Positions 16,913-25,341 of a stretch of DNA of 64,000 bases are shown here, in pieces. Position 1 is the first letter of the stretch; each line of letters opens with the position of its first letter. The notes below the pieces were generated by a model. The model saw nothing but the letters and a program-made list of their open reading frames with translations, searched no databases and was not told the DNA's origin. This DNA is from JAYFQF01 sp034927285 (lineage in GTDB: Bacteria; Bacillota; Peptococcia; DRI-13; UBA5745), in the NCBI GenBank assembly GCA_034927285.1, contig JAYFQF010000014.1, positions 62,001-126,000 of the forward strand, read 5' to 3'. The translations under genes were made by a program, and so were the position numbers.

Positions 16913-17866
16913 CTATGGCTTTACAATCAGGCTCACGCCGCTCAGATCATTACTGAAAAAGCCTGTAATGTTTTGGGCGGACCTTCTGCGCACCTCCTCC
17001 AGGGCCGTTTCCGAATAGAAGGCGGCGTGAGGAGTGATGATCACATTGTCAAAGGTAAAGATTTCACTGCAAAAATCGGCAGGCTCGCTGGCGATGACGT
17101 CTAACGCCGCCCCCCGGATCAGCCCCTGGCGCAAAGCCGTGCAGAGATCCTCCTCGTTTACCACCTTACCCCGGGAGGTATTGATAAACAAGGGCTTTTT
17201 CTTCATCTTCCGGAACAGGTCCAGGTTGATGCTGCCGGCGGTGGCAGGCAAAAGAGGCAGATGGCAGGAAATCACGTCGCATTCCTCCAGGATCCGGTCC
17301 AGCTCCACCAGTTCTACCCCATACTCTTTGGCCACCGCAGGCGGCAGATAAGGATCATAGGCGATCACTTCCATGCCAAAGCCCTTAGCCCGCCGGCTGA
17401 CCATCTGGGGGATCTTCCCAAACCCCAACAGGCCCAGCTTCATCCCATGAATCCGGTACAGCCTGGGCCCGTCGTTGATGTCCCAGATTTCCTGCCGCAC
17501 CTTGCGTTCATAGTGGACGACGCTGCGCAGGGCTGCCAGCATCAGGGCCATGGCATGGTCGGCCACCTCATAGGCGCAGTAGTTGGGTACGTTGGCTACG
17601 GCAATCCCCAACTCCCGGGCCGCCTTCGTATCCACGCAGTCCACGCCGATGGCGGTGACGGAAATAATTTTCAGCTTGGGGCAAGCCTCCATTACCCGGC
17701 GGGTAAAAGGCGCGTATTCGCACATGGCCGCGTCCGCATCCTTACAGGCCCCGATCAGGCCTTCTTCGGTGCTGAGCCGGGCGCAAACCACTTCGGCGCC
17801 GGGGGGCAGATGCTTTATCTCTACGTCATAGGAATTCCAGCTGCAATCGGTGAGTACGACCTTCAT
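16913..17866 (-). CDS. D-isomer-specific 2-hydroxyacid dehydrogenase
   Basis: A 317-residue NAD-dependent dehydrogenase of the D-2-hydroxyacid/CtBP family. Visible: the catalytic-domain motif VTAIGVDCVDTKAARELGI, the Rossmann motif GLLGFGKIPQ (variant of GxGxxG), INTSRGKVVNEEDL with the substrate-binding Arg, and TPHAAFYS with the catalytic His. It would interconvert a 2-oxoacid and its D-2-hydroxyacid. The gene starts directly at the stop of the HAD gene, so they are coupled. In this context it may reduce 2-oxoacids made by transamination or gamma-elimination; the substrate is inferred only. Confidence 0.88.
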   Translation of the reverse strand: MKVVLTDCSWNSYDVEIKHLPPGAEVVCARLSTEEGLIGACKDADAAMCEYAPFTRRVMEACPKLKIISVTAIGVDCVDTKAARELGIAVANVPNYCAYEVADHAMALMLAALRSVVHYERKVRQEIWDINDGPRLYRIHGMKLGLLGFGKIPQMVSRRAKGFGMEVIAYDPYLPPAVAKEYGVELVELDRILEECDVISCHLPLLPATAGSINLDLFRKMKKKPLFINTSRGKVVNEEDLCTALRQGLIRGAALDVIASEPADFCSEIFTFDNVIITPHAAFYSETALEEVRRRSAQNITGFFSNDLSGVSLIVKP

Positions 17867-18565
17867 CTATCTGCCTTCTTTCTCCTCGATGGCCGCCAGC
17901 TTGATCAACTTAGCCAGGGTCTTCAAATCCCCTACCATGAAGGTTTCCCTGATGTTTAAGGGTCTGGCCTCGCCCTGGCGGTTCACCCAGCAGGTCTCAT
18001 AGCCCAGACGGCTGCCCGGCGTGATATCATACTTAAACCCGAAGCCTGCGTGCAGGATATCTTTTTCCGTCAGCCCCAGCCTCTTTTGGGACAGATAGAA
18101 TCCCTTGTAGCTGGGCTTATAGGCCCCCGCCATCTCCGCCGTCACGATATCGTCGAACTCTACACCGATCTGCTTCACCGATTCTTTGATGATCTCATTA
18201 TCGGTATTGGTAATCAGCGTGATCCTGGTATATTTTTTCAGTTCTTCCAGGGCCGCCTTGGAATCCGGAAAGGGCTGCCATTTTCCCATGGACTCCGCGA
18301 ATTCCTCACCGTCCTGATCGGTAAAATCAAAGCCGTATTCCCGGCAGGTCATTGCCATGGTATCTTTCAGTACCTGGATGTAGGGCAAATATTTCACCTG
18401 AATGTACACAAACTGAATCTCTTCCCAGCGCCGCTGCAACTCCTTGGGCTGAATCCCTTCGATGCCTTTCTTTTCCATAAACCCCTTGAAATACTTCTGG
18501 ATCTCGCCTTCCCAGTCGATGATCGTTCCGAAATTGTCAAAAGATATTGCCTTTGGTAATCTCAT
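17867..18565 (-). CDS. HAD-superfamily hydrolase, 2-haloacid dehalogenase-like
   Basis: A 232-residue HAD hydrolase. Motif I is SFDNFGTIIDW, where the usual second Asp is replaced by an aromatic residue, as in type II 2-haloacid dehalogenases (DxYGT). Motif II is ITNTDN, the motif III Lys lies in AYKPSYKGF, and the final acidic motif is degenerate (AGFGFKYDITPG). It may be a phosphatase or dehalogenase-like enzyme of unknown substrate. ATG at 18565 is preferred (AGAGGTGAGAAGG upstream); a GTG three codons earlier is possible. It sits between the oxidoreductase gamma subunit and the dehydrogenase. Confidence 0.82.
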   Translation of the reverse strand: MRLPKAISFDNFGTIIDWEGEIQKYFKGFMEKKGIEGIQPKELQRRWEEIQFVYIQVKYLPYIQVLKDTMAMTCREYGFDFTDQDGEEFAESMGKWQPFPDSKAALEELKKYTRITLITNTDNEIIKESVKQIGVEFDDIVTAEMAGAYKPSYKGFYLSQKRLGLTEKDILHAGFGFKYDITPGSRLGYETCWVNRQGEARPLNIRETFMVGDLKTLAKLIKLAAIEEKEGR

Positions 18566-18608
18566 CCTTCTCACCTCTCATGATTTCTTCCGGCAGTGCT
18601 TTGCCGTT

Positions 18609-19139
18609 TTACTTTTCGTAGCCGTACCCCAGCTCCAGGGCTTTTACGTTCAGCGGCACCACCTTGGGCTTTGCCTTGAAGGCTTCTTTCACTTCCCCGG
18701 CCACCGCTTCCAGGCTCAGGAAAGGCAAATACCTCATCAGGTAACCCAGAGCCACCATATTGGCCGTCTTAGAATTCCCCAGCTCCGCGGCTAATTCGTA
18801 GAACGGGACTTTTTTTACCGCGCCGCAGGTACAGGCAGGCTCCAGAGCGATCATCGAGCTGTTGACGATCAGCGTCCCGTCGGCCGCCATCATATGCTGA
18901 AAGTCCGCCAGGGACTTCTCATCCATCACCAGCATGACTTTGGCCTTGGAAATGATGGGACTTTCCATTCCGTCGGCGATCACCACATGACACATGGTCC
19001 GGCCGCCGCGTTTTTCCTGGCCGTAGAAGGGGGCGAAAGTCGCTTTGTATCCAGCCGCCACCGCCACGTTGCAAAGGATCTCCCCCAGCATCATGATGCC
19101 CTGGCCGCCGATCCCGGAAAACAACATCTCCTGTTTCAT
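18609..19139 (-). CDS. 2-oxoacid:ferredoxin oxidoreductase, gamma subunit
   Basis: A 176-residue gamma subunit of the pyruvate/ketoisovalerate ferredoxin oxidoreductase family. The start EMLFSGIGGQGIMMLGEILC carries the conserved GxGGQG motif, followed by FAPFYGQEKRGG, also typical. It completes a delta-alpha-beta-gamma four-gene complex. The start overlaps the beta-subunit stop by ATGA with a GGTGAAGGGAGA ribosome site, so stoichiometric translation is expected. Confidence 0.93.
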   Translation of the reverse strand: MKQEMLFSGIGGQGIMMLGEILCNVAVAAGYKATFAPFYGQEKRGGRTMCHVVIADGMESPIISKAKVMLVMDEKSLADFQHMMAADGTLIVNSSMIALEPACTCGAVKKVPFYELAAELGNSKTANMVALGYLMRYLPFLSLEAVAGEVKEAFKAKPKVVPLNVKALELGYGYEK

Positions 19140-19888
19140 TCTCCCTTCACCTCCCCGGCATCCTTAAACACGCCCAAGGGATAAATGGGAATCATATACT
19201 CGTCTATCCATTTCAGAGCGTCCACCGGCTTTTTGCTCCAGCCTGTGGGACATGGCGAAAGCACTTCCACAAAGCTCAGACCCCGGCCTCCCAACTGCAG
19301 CTGAAAGGCTTTTTTCAGCGCTTTTTTACAAGCCATGATCCGCTGCGGCGTATTCACCGTTACCCGTTCACTATAGCACACGCCGGGCATTCCCGCCATG
19401 ATCTCCGCCATGTTTACCGGATAGCCAGAGGTGGCTTCTTCCCGGCCATAGGGGGAGGTGGAGGTTTTCTGTCCCCAAAGAGTGGTGGGGGCCATCTGTC
19501 CGCCGGTCATGCCATAAATGGCGTTATTAATGAAAATCACCGTAAACTTTTCGCTGCGTACCGCCGCATGCATGATCTCCGACATGCCTTCGGATACCAT
19601 ATCCCCATCGCCCTGGTAGACCAGCACAAAGTTTTCCGGCTGGGCCCGCTTAATCCCTGTGGCCAGGGCCGGCGCCCGGCCATGCAAAGCGCAGATCGCG
19701 TCCATTTTATAATATTTATCCGCGTATACCGAACAGCCGATGGGCCATACCAGAATTCCTTGCTCCTTCAGCCCCAGCTCGTCGATCAGCTCCGCCATCA
19801 GTTTATTTACGATTCCGTGGCCGCAGCCTCCGCAGTAGGTGGTGATGGCCTCGGTCAGCACTTCCGGCCGTTTGTAGATCGTCTTCAT
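19136..19888 (-). CDS. 2-oxoacid:ferredoxin oxidoreductase, beta subunit (TPP-binding)
   Basis: A 250-residue beta subunit. It begins with YCGGCGHGIVNKL, the typical Cys-containing start, has ALHGRAPALATGIKRAQP, and carries the TPP-binding motif GDGDMVSEGMSEIMHAA followed by INNAIYGMTGGQMAPTT. It binds thiamine diphosphate and the substrate 2-oxoacid, and with alpha forms the catalytic core that makes acyl-CoA, CO2 and reduced ferredoxin. It is preceded by GGCAGGAGGAAAA. Three bases separate it from alpha. Confidence 0.94.
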   Translation of the reverse strand: MKTIYKRPEVLTEAITTYCGGCGHGIVNKLMAELIDELGLKEQGILVWPIGCSVYADKYYKMDAICALHGRAPALATGIKRAQPENFVLVYQGDGDMVSEGMSEIMHAAVRSEKFTVIFINNAIYGMTGGQMAPTTLWGQKTSTSPYGREEATSGYPVNMAEIMAGMPGVCYSERVTVNTPQRIMACKKALKKAFQLQLGGRGLSFVEVLSPCPTGWSKKPVDALKWIDEYMIPIYPLGVFKDAGEVKGE

Positions 19889-19891
19889 GTT

Positions 19892-20947
19892 TTATTTTCC
19901 TCCTGCCTCGCGGATTCTCTCCAGGATTTCCTTGGGACTGGGCACTGCGCCCCCCAGCCTGCCATAGAAGCTTACGTTTTCCTTACGGGCTACCGTCAGC
20001 TTCACGTCCTCTACCATTTGTCCCGCCGAAAGCTCCGTCACCAGAAACTTCCGGTCATCCAGCCCCGCAAAGGCTTTTGCCGGAAAGGGCCACAGGGAGA
20101 TCGGCCGGATCAGTCCTGCCCTGATTCCTTCTTCCCGGGCCATTTTCACTGCTCCCAGGGCGATTCTGGCCATACTGCCGTAGGCCACCAAGATGATCTG
20201 GGCATCTTCCACGTACCAATTTTCCCAGCGTTCTTCGTTTTCCCTGATCTTCCGGAATTTCTTCTGGAGCCGCAGGTTATAGGCTTCCCATTGTGCCGGA
20301 CCGTCGCCGCAGGTGGTAAAGATATGCGGCTTGCCTTTGCCGCAGCCCCGTAAAGCCCAGTCAAAGCCTGCCGGAGCTTCCTTTTCCCCCGGCAGCTCCA
20401 CGCTCTCCCGCATTTTAGCCAGCAGGGCGTCGCTTAAAAGCACCACCGGGTTTCGGTATTTCTCCGCCAGCTCAAAGCATTCCTGGATCAATTCGCACAT
20501 CTCCTGGACCGAGTAAGGGGCCAGCACCAAGACATGATAATCGCCGTGTCCGCCGCCTTTCACCGCCTGAAAGTAATCCCCCTGAGCCGGCAGGATTTCT
20601 CCGTCTGCCGGGCCCGGACGCATCACTTCCACCACCACTGCCGGCAGGTCCGCCGCCGCCATGTAGGACATAGCCTCCTGGCCCAGGCTGAAACCCGGAC
20701 CTGATGTAGCTGTCATCACCCGGTGCCCCGTGGCCGCCGTCCCGGCGATCATATTAAACACCGCCACCTCTGTTTCGCCTTGCACGAAACAAAGTCCCTC
20801 TTCAGGATGCTCTTTCATTTTCCGTGCATAATACTCCGGCACTTCGCTGGAGGGGGTGATGGGATAACCGAAAAAGAACTTGCAGCCTGCGCGAATCGCG
20901 GATTCCGCCATAGCTGCGTTCCCCTGCATAAATAATTTCTCTCCCAT
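19892..20947 (-). CDS. vorB: 2-oxoacid:ferredoxin oxidoreductase, alpha subunit (VorB type)
   Basis: A 351-residue alpha subunit. FGYPITPSSEVPEYYA and QGETEVAVFNMIAGTAATG are the usual first motifs. The central VEVMRPGPADGEILPAQGDY (then KGGGHGDYH) is the form found in the VorB (3-methyl-2-oxobutanoate) group rather than in pyruvate enzymes. It likely oxidises branched-chain 2-oxoacids or 2-oxobutyrate; the precise substrate is inferred. AGGAGGAG precedes the start. It is the second gene of the four-subunit operon. Confidence 0.9.
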   Translation of the reverse strand: MGEKLFMQGNAAMAESAIRAGCKFFFGYPITPSSEVPEYYARKMKEHPEEGLCFVQGETEVAVFNMIAGTAATGHRVMTATSGPGFSLGQEAMSYMAAADLPAVVVEVMRPGPADGEILPAQGDYFQAVKGGGHGDYHVLVLAPYSVQEMCELIQECFELAEKYRNPVVLLSDALLAKMRESVELPGEKEAPAGFDWALRGCGKGKPHIFTTCGDGPAQWEAYNLRLQKKFRKIRENEERWENWYVEDAQIILVAYGSMARIALGAVKMAREEGIRAGLIRPISLWPFPAKAFAGLDDRKFLVTELSAGQMVEDVKLTVARKENVSFYGRLGGAVPSPKEILERIREAGGK

Positions 20948-20960
20948 TGCTGTTCTCCTC

Positions 20961-21167
20961 CTAACTCATCTTCATGACTTCCACGGCCCCTTCCGGACAT
21001 ACCCGGGCACAAGTTCCGCAAGCGATACACTTCTCCGCCTCGAAGACCGGAGGATAATAGCCCCGTTTATTAATGACGCCGCCGATAGCCAGCGCCTTTC
21101 GGGGACAAAAGTTTACGCAATAGCCGCACTCTTTGCAGCGTTCAAAATCTATTGTCACCTGATTCAT
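20961..21167 (-). CDS. 2-oxoacid:ferredoxin oxidoreductase, delta subunit (2x[4Fe-4S] ferredoxin)
   Basis: A 68-residue ferredoxin with two CxxCxxCxxxC clusters (CKECGYCVNFCP and CIACGTCARVCP). It is the electron-transfer subunit that passes electrons from the TPP core to external ferredoxin. It is the first gene of the four-subunit cluster, 13 bp before alpha. AAAAGGATGAG precedes the ATG. Confidence 0.93.
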   Translation of the reverse strand: MNQVTIDFERCKECGYCVNFCPRKALAIGGVINKRGYYPPVFEAEKCIACGTCARVCPEGAVEVMKMS

Positions 21168-21216
21168 GCTCTCATCCTTTTCTGATTGATGCGAATCTTT
21201 TGGGTATTATCGGGAA

Positions 21217-21301
21217 TGAATATTCCACCGCCCGAAGAGGGGAGGGAAGGAGGCGTCTTCTGCTAAGGCGCCTCCTTCGATTGAGGGAGGGTATATTCAC
21301 T
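21217..21301. repeat. Long structured intergenic element
   Basis: An inner perfect stem AAGGAGGCG (21247-21255) and CGCCTCCTT (21269-21277) with a 13-base loop is flanked by an imperfect outer stem joining TGAATATTCC..CC.CCC with GGG.GG..ATATTCA. It lies between the Kal-like gene and the ferredoxin subunit on the minus strand. There is no T run, so it is not a normal terminator; it may be an RNA processing or stability element or a mobile hairpin relic. Confidence 0.5.
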
Positions 21302-21318
21302 CCTTTGGAGGAATATCG

Positions 21319-21738
21319 CTATCTGACATATTTAGGGTCCTGGGGCCCTCTCTGAAATTCCTTCTTTACCACCAGCGTACCTGTGCCTTCGGCGCAAAGG
21401 ACCGGCTCTGCCAAAACGTTGGCGGCTGAAAGCGCCAGCTTGGGATCCCTGGGCAGAGTAATATACTTATAAGCTTCAAATTTACAGGTCAGAGAACTAT
21501 TGCCGGCTTTTTCGATCCAGCCCACATATTCCATAAAATCGCCGGCATAAACCGGAGCGGTAAACCGGATATTTTCATAGCCCAGGAACAGACTTTCATC
21601 TCCGTGCAGGCGGATAGCCAGTTCGGTGCCTACGTCCCCCCAGAAATCAAGAATATGGGAACCGTTTACTAATTCGCCGGCATAATGGGCTTCACCAGCA
21701 GACATTCTTACCCGTAAAATAACTTTCTCACCAATCAT
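21319..21738 (-). CDS. kal: 3-aminobutyryl-CoA ammonia-lyase-like hotdog protein
   Basis: A 139-residue hotdog-fold protein. The sequence GEKVILRVRMSAGEAHYAGE, then the central GDVGTELAIRLHGDE and FTAPVYAGDFMEYVG, closely resembles Kal of the fusobacterial and clostridial lysine fermentation pathway, which removes ammonia from 3-aminobutyryl-CoA. The start is ATG seven bases after AAGGAGG; an upstream in-frame ATG lies inside that ribosome site. The other lysine-pathway genes (kce, kdd, kam) are absent here, so another CoA-bound amine may be the substrate. It sits behind a consensus promoter with an operator and probably leads the oxidoreductase transcript. Confidence 0.8.
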   Translation of the reverse strand: MIGEKVILRVRMSAGEAHYAGELVNGSHILDFWGDVGTELAIRLHGDESLFLGYENIRFTAPVYAGDFMEYVGWIEKAGNSSLTCKFEAYKYITLPRDPKLALSAANVLAEPVLCAEGTGTLVVKKEFQRGPQDPKYVR

Positions 21739-21759
21739 TTCTTCTCCTCCTTGCATTTT

Positions 21760-21776
21760 GTTCTGAATTTAAGAAC
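21760..21776 (-). promoter_or_regulatory. Palindromic operator O1 (GTTCT-N7-AGAAC)
   Basis: GTTCTGAATTTAAGAAC, with perfect 5-bp arms, lies 10 bp downstream of the -10 box and 21 bp before the kal start codon. The same 17-bp layout occurs at 36858 and, with one arm mismatch, at 44063. A degenerate second half-repeat (TTTTCTAAATTATACAAC) overlaps the -10 box. Confidence 0.7.
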
Positions 21777-21786
21777 GGTTTTCTAA

Positions 21787-21815
21787 ATTATACAACTTTC
21801 TTTCATCAATGTCAA
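21787..21815 (-). promoter_or_regulatory. Consensus sigma-A promoter of kal
   Basis: On the minus strand TTGACA (21815-21810), 17 bp, TATAAT (21792-21787): both boxes are perfect. Expected start near 21780, so operator O1 would cover about +5 to +21, a position suited to repression. Confidence 0.88.
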
Positions 21816-21861
21816 ACATTTCCCGATCGGTCACAATCGGTTAATGGCGCCTTATCTGTCT

Positions 21862-23250
21862 TTAATTCCGGAAAAAATCGCAAAGATTTTCTACTTCTTC
21901 CATACTCCAGATCGCCTTAAGCAGACGGCTTGCGCCTTGCCGTCCGATAATGGGCTCAGTCAAGGTTTCATACTTTTGCAAAATCTCCTCTTTTTTCAGC
22001 GGCCGTTGGGAATCCCCCCGGGCCAGCCGGACTTCCCGGCGCAAAACCTCGCCGGATCGCAACTCTACCTCTACCGTCGCGTACTGCCTGGACTTTACCG
22101 GATCACAATAAGCCTTACTGGCTTCCTCATCCAGGATGATCTCAATGCTGGAAGCAAGGGTGCAAATGTCCGTATCTATCAGGTTTTCGGCATTCAGTCC
22201 TTTGGCCGGCGAGCGTCCCAATAAAGCCAGGGCCACGGTGTGTGGCAGGCTGAATTGAGCGTCCAGGAGGTTTTTCGGCTTCGGATCGCGCAAGTTATAA
22301 TAGGGCTCGTCAAAAGTCAGAACGCGTACGGCCTTAATTTCCTGCCGCGTAAACGGCCGTTCCGCCGCAAGCTCTTCCGCCGCTTCGACGGCGGCATGGG
22401 TCCAGCGGCAGCAAGCGTAGGGCTTGAAGCCAATCTCCAGCAGCAAATATTGTTTGCCCAGCTCATAGGTGAACCACTCCGGCTGGCAGCGATCCGATCC
22501 GGCCATGATCCAAAATCCTTTATCTCCATCAAAAATGTAAGGACATCCCACAAAACCCCTGGCCGCCATTTCCGCAGAAAGAGCGCCTCCCATCGCCGCC
22601 CAGCCGTAATTATTCTTTACCCAGCCCGCAGGGCGCTCCCGGTAATCCAGGCCTTCCTTGCGCACGCCGGGGACAGGAGCAGTCAGGCCCGCTATACCAT
22701 AGGCCCAGGTCAGTTTCTCCCGAGTCAGACCCAGCAGCTTCCCGGCCGCCGCCATGGCGCCGAAAATTTGCTGCGTGGAATATCCGTTGACCTCCATCAT
22801 CCGCCGGCATGTGGGTTCCACCGCCTTGCCGATGCGCAGCATGGTCTCATAGCCCGCCACAAGAGCGGTCATCAGTGATTTTCCCGAGGCCCCGTTACGC
22901 TCGGCATAGGCTAAAGCAGCGGGAAACACGGTAGCCGATGGATGCCCTGCCGTGCATAGCGGATTATTGTCATCAAAATCAAGAGCATTGGCAAAGGCAC
23001 TGTTTAAGTAAATCCCGTGGAGCAGCGGAAAGCGCCGCCCGGCAGCGGGCACAGTCACCTCTTCTTTACCGCCCATTTCTTCAAAAATATCCAGCATTAT
23101 ACCGGAAGGCTCCGTTTCGCCTCCGGAAATCATGCAGGCCAGAGCATCCGTCATCAACAGTTTCAAATATTGGATTACCTCGGAAGGAATCTGCTCAAAT
23201 TCCAGTTTTTCAATATAGCCGGACAGGGACGCCGCAACGCTGACAGGCAT
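21862..23250 (-). CDS. MmgE/PrpD family protein
   Basis: A 462-residue member of the MmgE/PrpD family (2-methylcitrate dehydratase and relatives). Family features include an N-terminal helical domain with LMTDALACMISGG, ANALDFDDNNPLCTAGHPSA with the conserved Asp and His, and the C-terminal domain after YKPYACCRW-like sequence (GFKPYACCRWTHAAVEA). The reaction in this organism is unknown; the family covers dehydratases, isomerases and decarboxylases. A propionyl-CoA/methylcitrate link would fit 2-oxobutyrate oxidation, but no citrate synthase or lyase gene is present here. It is the last gene after the second peptide transporter. Confidence 0.88.
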   Translation of the reverse strand: MPVSVAASLSGYIEKLEFEQIPSEVIQYLKLLMTDALACMISGGETEPSGIMLDIFEEMGGKEEVTVPAAGRRFPLLHGIYLNSAFANALDFDDNNPLCTAGHPSATVFPAALAYAERNGASGKSLMTALVAGYETMLRIGKAVEPTCRRMMEVNGYSTQQIFGAMAAAGKLLGLTREKLTWAYGIAGLTAPVPGVRKEGLDYRERPAGWVKNNYGWAAMGGALSAEMAARGFVGCPYIFDGDKGFWIMAGSDRCQPEWFTYELGKQYLLLEIGFKPYACCRWTHAAVEAAEELAAERPFTRQEIKAVRVLTFDEPYYNLRDPKPKNLLDAQFSLPHTVALALLGRSPAKGLNAENLIDTDICTLASSIEIILDEEASKAYCDPVKSRQYATVEVELRSGEVLRREVRLARGDSQRPLKKEEILQKYETLTEPIIGRQGASRLLKAIWSMEEVENLCDFFRN

Positions 23251-23284
23251 CTGATTTTTCCCCTCTCAAAGTTTGTAATAAATT

Positions 23285-24286
23285 TCACCTTTTCAAGCAA
23301 TGGCAGGCGACGTAATGACCGGGAGAAGCTTCCTCCAGTTGGGGCTCCTTTTCTCTGCAAGCCGGCATGCCGTAAGGGCAGCGCGGATGAAAGCGGCAGC
23401 CGTTGGGCAAGTCGATGGGGCTGGGCGGATCCCCTTTGATAATAGCTTGAGGATTCCGGCTCCGGGGGTCCAGGCCCGGATTGGCTTTAAGGAGGATGCC
23501 TGTATAGGGATGCAGGGAGTGCTTATAGACCTCCTCGGTAGGAGCAAGCTCAACGACCCGTCCCAGATACATTACCGCCACCCGCTGACTTACATAACGC
23601 ACTACCCGTAAATCATGGGAGATAAACAACAGGGTGATTCCCGTCTTTTTTTGAAGCTCCAGCAATAGATTCAGGATCTGAGCCTGAATAGAAACGTCGA
23701 GAGCCGAGACAGGTTCATCGGCGATAACCAGTTTAGGTCTCAACGCCAGAGCACGAGCAATTCCCAAACGCTGCCGCTGTCCGCCGGAGAACTCCCCCGG
23801 GAACCGGTTGGCAAAATTACGGTTTAACCCCGTCATCTCCATCAACTCCAGACATCGGTTTTCCGCCTCTGCCTTTGAACATATCCCATGATAGAGATAA
23901 ACCTCCTTCAGGATCTCCATAACCGACATACGCGGATTCAGCGACGAACAGGGATCCTGGAAGATCATCTGGAAATTCTTCCTTTCCTTGCGGAGCTCTT
24001 TGGCGGACAGCGCCATAATATCCTTTCCTTCAAAATAGACATTGCCGCCATCGCAATCATACAAACGGATCATCGTACGGGCCAGCGTACTTTTCCCGCA
24101 GCCGCTTTCTCCGACCAAGCCCAGGTTTTCCCCTTGATAGATATCTAGGCTGACATGATCCACCGCCTTAAGCAGCTTAGGAGGGACCCGTCCGATTTGA
24201 GCGAATATCGTTCTTGGTTGGGGAAAAACCTTATAGAGATTCTTTGTCCTTAGCAATACATTTCCTTCAGCACAGGAGGCGTTCAC
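23285..24286 (-). CDS. Peptide ABC transporter ATP-binding protein, OppF type (system 2)
   Basis: A 333-residue ATPase with Walker A GESGCGKST, signature FSGGQRQRLGIARAL, Walker B VIADEP and the switch His in FISHD. The C-terminus has the Opp/Dpp extension with the Cys-rich CRFHPRCPYGMPAC segment. The start is GTG at 24286, overlapping the OppD stop as GTGA, with GGGGGAAGG upstream; longer open-frame starts run into the OppD gene and are rejected. It energises peptide or nickel-type import together with the OppD-type subunit. Confidence 0.9.
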   Translation of the reverse strand: MNASCAEGNVLLRTKNLYKVFPQPRTIFAQIGRVPPKLLKAVDHVSLDIYQGENLGLVGESGCGKSTLARTMIRLYDCDGGNVYFEGKDIMALSAKELRKERKNFQMIFQDPCSSLNPRMSVMEILKEVYLYHGICSKAEAENRCLELMEMTGLNRNFANRFPGEFSGGQRQRLGIARALALRPKLVIADEPVSALDVSIQAQILNLLLELQKKTGITLLFISHDLRVVRYVSQRVAVMYLGRVVELAPTEEVYKHSLHPYTGILLKANPGLDPRSRNPQAIIKGDPPSPIDLPNGCRFHPRCPYGMPACREKEPQLEEASPGHYVACHCLKR

Positions 24287-25317
24287 GCAGGCCTTCCCCC
24301 TTCCCTTGGACGATTTACTTCGATCAAGCCCTTGGCTTGGCCAAGCTTCTGCCAATAGTAGCAGCGCACCCAATGGCCGGGAGCGATCTGCACCAGCCCG
24401 GGAACCTCTTCCCGGCATTTTTTCTCTTCATACTTGCAGCGCTCGGCAAAAGGACAGCCTTTTGGCAGGTTTTCCAAATCCGGCGGCGCTCCCTGGATAG
24501 GTTCCAGGGCTTCGTCCCCGTTTTCATCCCTGGGCAGCGAATGCATCAGCCCTTCCGTATAAGGATGCCTTGGCGTGGAAAATACGGTCAGGGTATCCGA
24601 CATCTCCATTACATAACCCGCATACATCACGGCCACATTGTCGCACATCTGGCTGACTACCCCTAAATCATGGGTAATCAGGATAATACTCATGGCAAGG
24701 GTTTCTTTAAGGCTATTAATCAACTGGATGATCTGGGCCTGAATAGTAACGTCAAGGGCCGTGGTCGGTTCATCCGCCAAAAGTATCTTTGGGCCCGCCG
24801 CCAGGGCGATGGCGATCATCGCTCTTTGCCGCATACCGCCGCTGTATTGATGGATATAATCGTTCAGCCGGGTTTCCGGCGAAGGGATCCCCACCAGCCG
24901 CAGCATTTCAATGGCTTTGGTTTCCTTTTCTTCCTTGCTCATTTTCGTTTCAATAAATTGTTCCAAAATCTGCTCCCGGATCTTGAGGACAGGATTTAAG
25001 GCCGTCATCGGCTCCTGAAAAATCATCCCGATCTCTTTGCCCCGGATCTTTCTCATTTCCCGGTTGCTTAAATTTAATATTTCCTGGCCATTGTAGCGGA
25101 TAGAGCCCTTCTTTATCTTTCCGTTTTCCGGAATCAGCTTAAGTATGGTTTTACAGGTCATCGTTTTGCCGCAGCCGCTTTCGCCCAGCAGTCCAAAGGT
25201 TTCTCCCCGCTTAAGCCGAAAGCTGATTCCGTTGACCGCTTTTACGGTACTGGTCTTTTTTTCAAAATATAAATGGAGATCTTCAATCTCTAAAATATAC
25301 TCCTGCGGTTGTTCCAT
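24283..25317 (-). CDS. Peptide ABC transporter ATP-binding protein, OppD type (system 2)
   Basis: A 344-residue ATPase with Walker A GESGCGKT, signature YSGGMRQRAMIAIALA, Walker B ILLADEPTTALD and ITHDLGVV. The C-terminal oligopeptide domain contains CPFAERCKYEEKKC. The start ATG follows AAGGGGGG. It partners with the OppF-type protein encoded immediately downstream and with the two permeases upstream. Confidence 0.92.
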   Translation of the reverse strand: MEQPQEYILEIEDLHLYFEKKTSTVKAVNGISFRLKRGETFGLLGESGCGKTMTCKTILKLIPENGKIKKGSIRYNGQEILNLSNREMRKIRGKEIGMIFQEPMTALNPVLKIREQILEQFIETKMSKEEKETKAIEMLRLVGIPSPETRLNDYIHQYSGGMRQRAMIAIALAAGPKILLADEPTTALDVTIQAQIIQLINSLKETLAMSIILITHDLGVVSQMCDNVAVMYAGYVMEMSDTLTVFSTPRHPYTEGLMHSLPRDENGDEALEPIQGAPPDLENLPKGCPFAERCKYEEKKCREEVPGLVQIAPGHWVRCYYWQKLGQAKGLIEVNRPREGGRPA

Positions 25318-25341
25318 AAAATTCCCCCCTTCCCTTTTGGC

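Noticed and set aside
21217..21301. T-box or other amino-acid riboswitch before the oxidoreductase operon
   Set aside because: The conserved T-box bulge sequence GGGTGG-ACCGCG is absent and no terminator T run follows.
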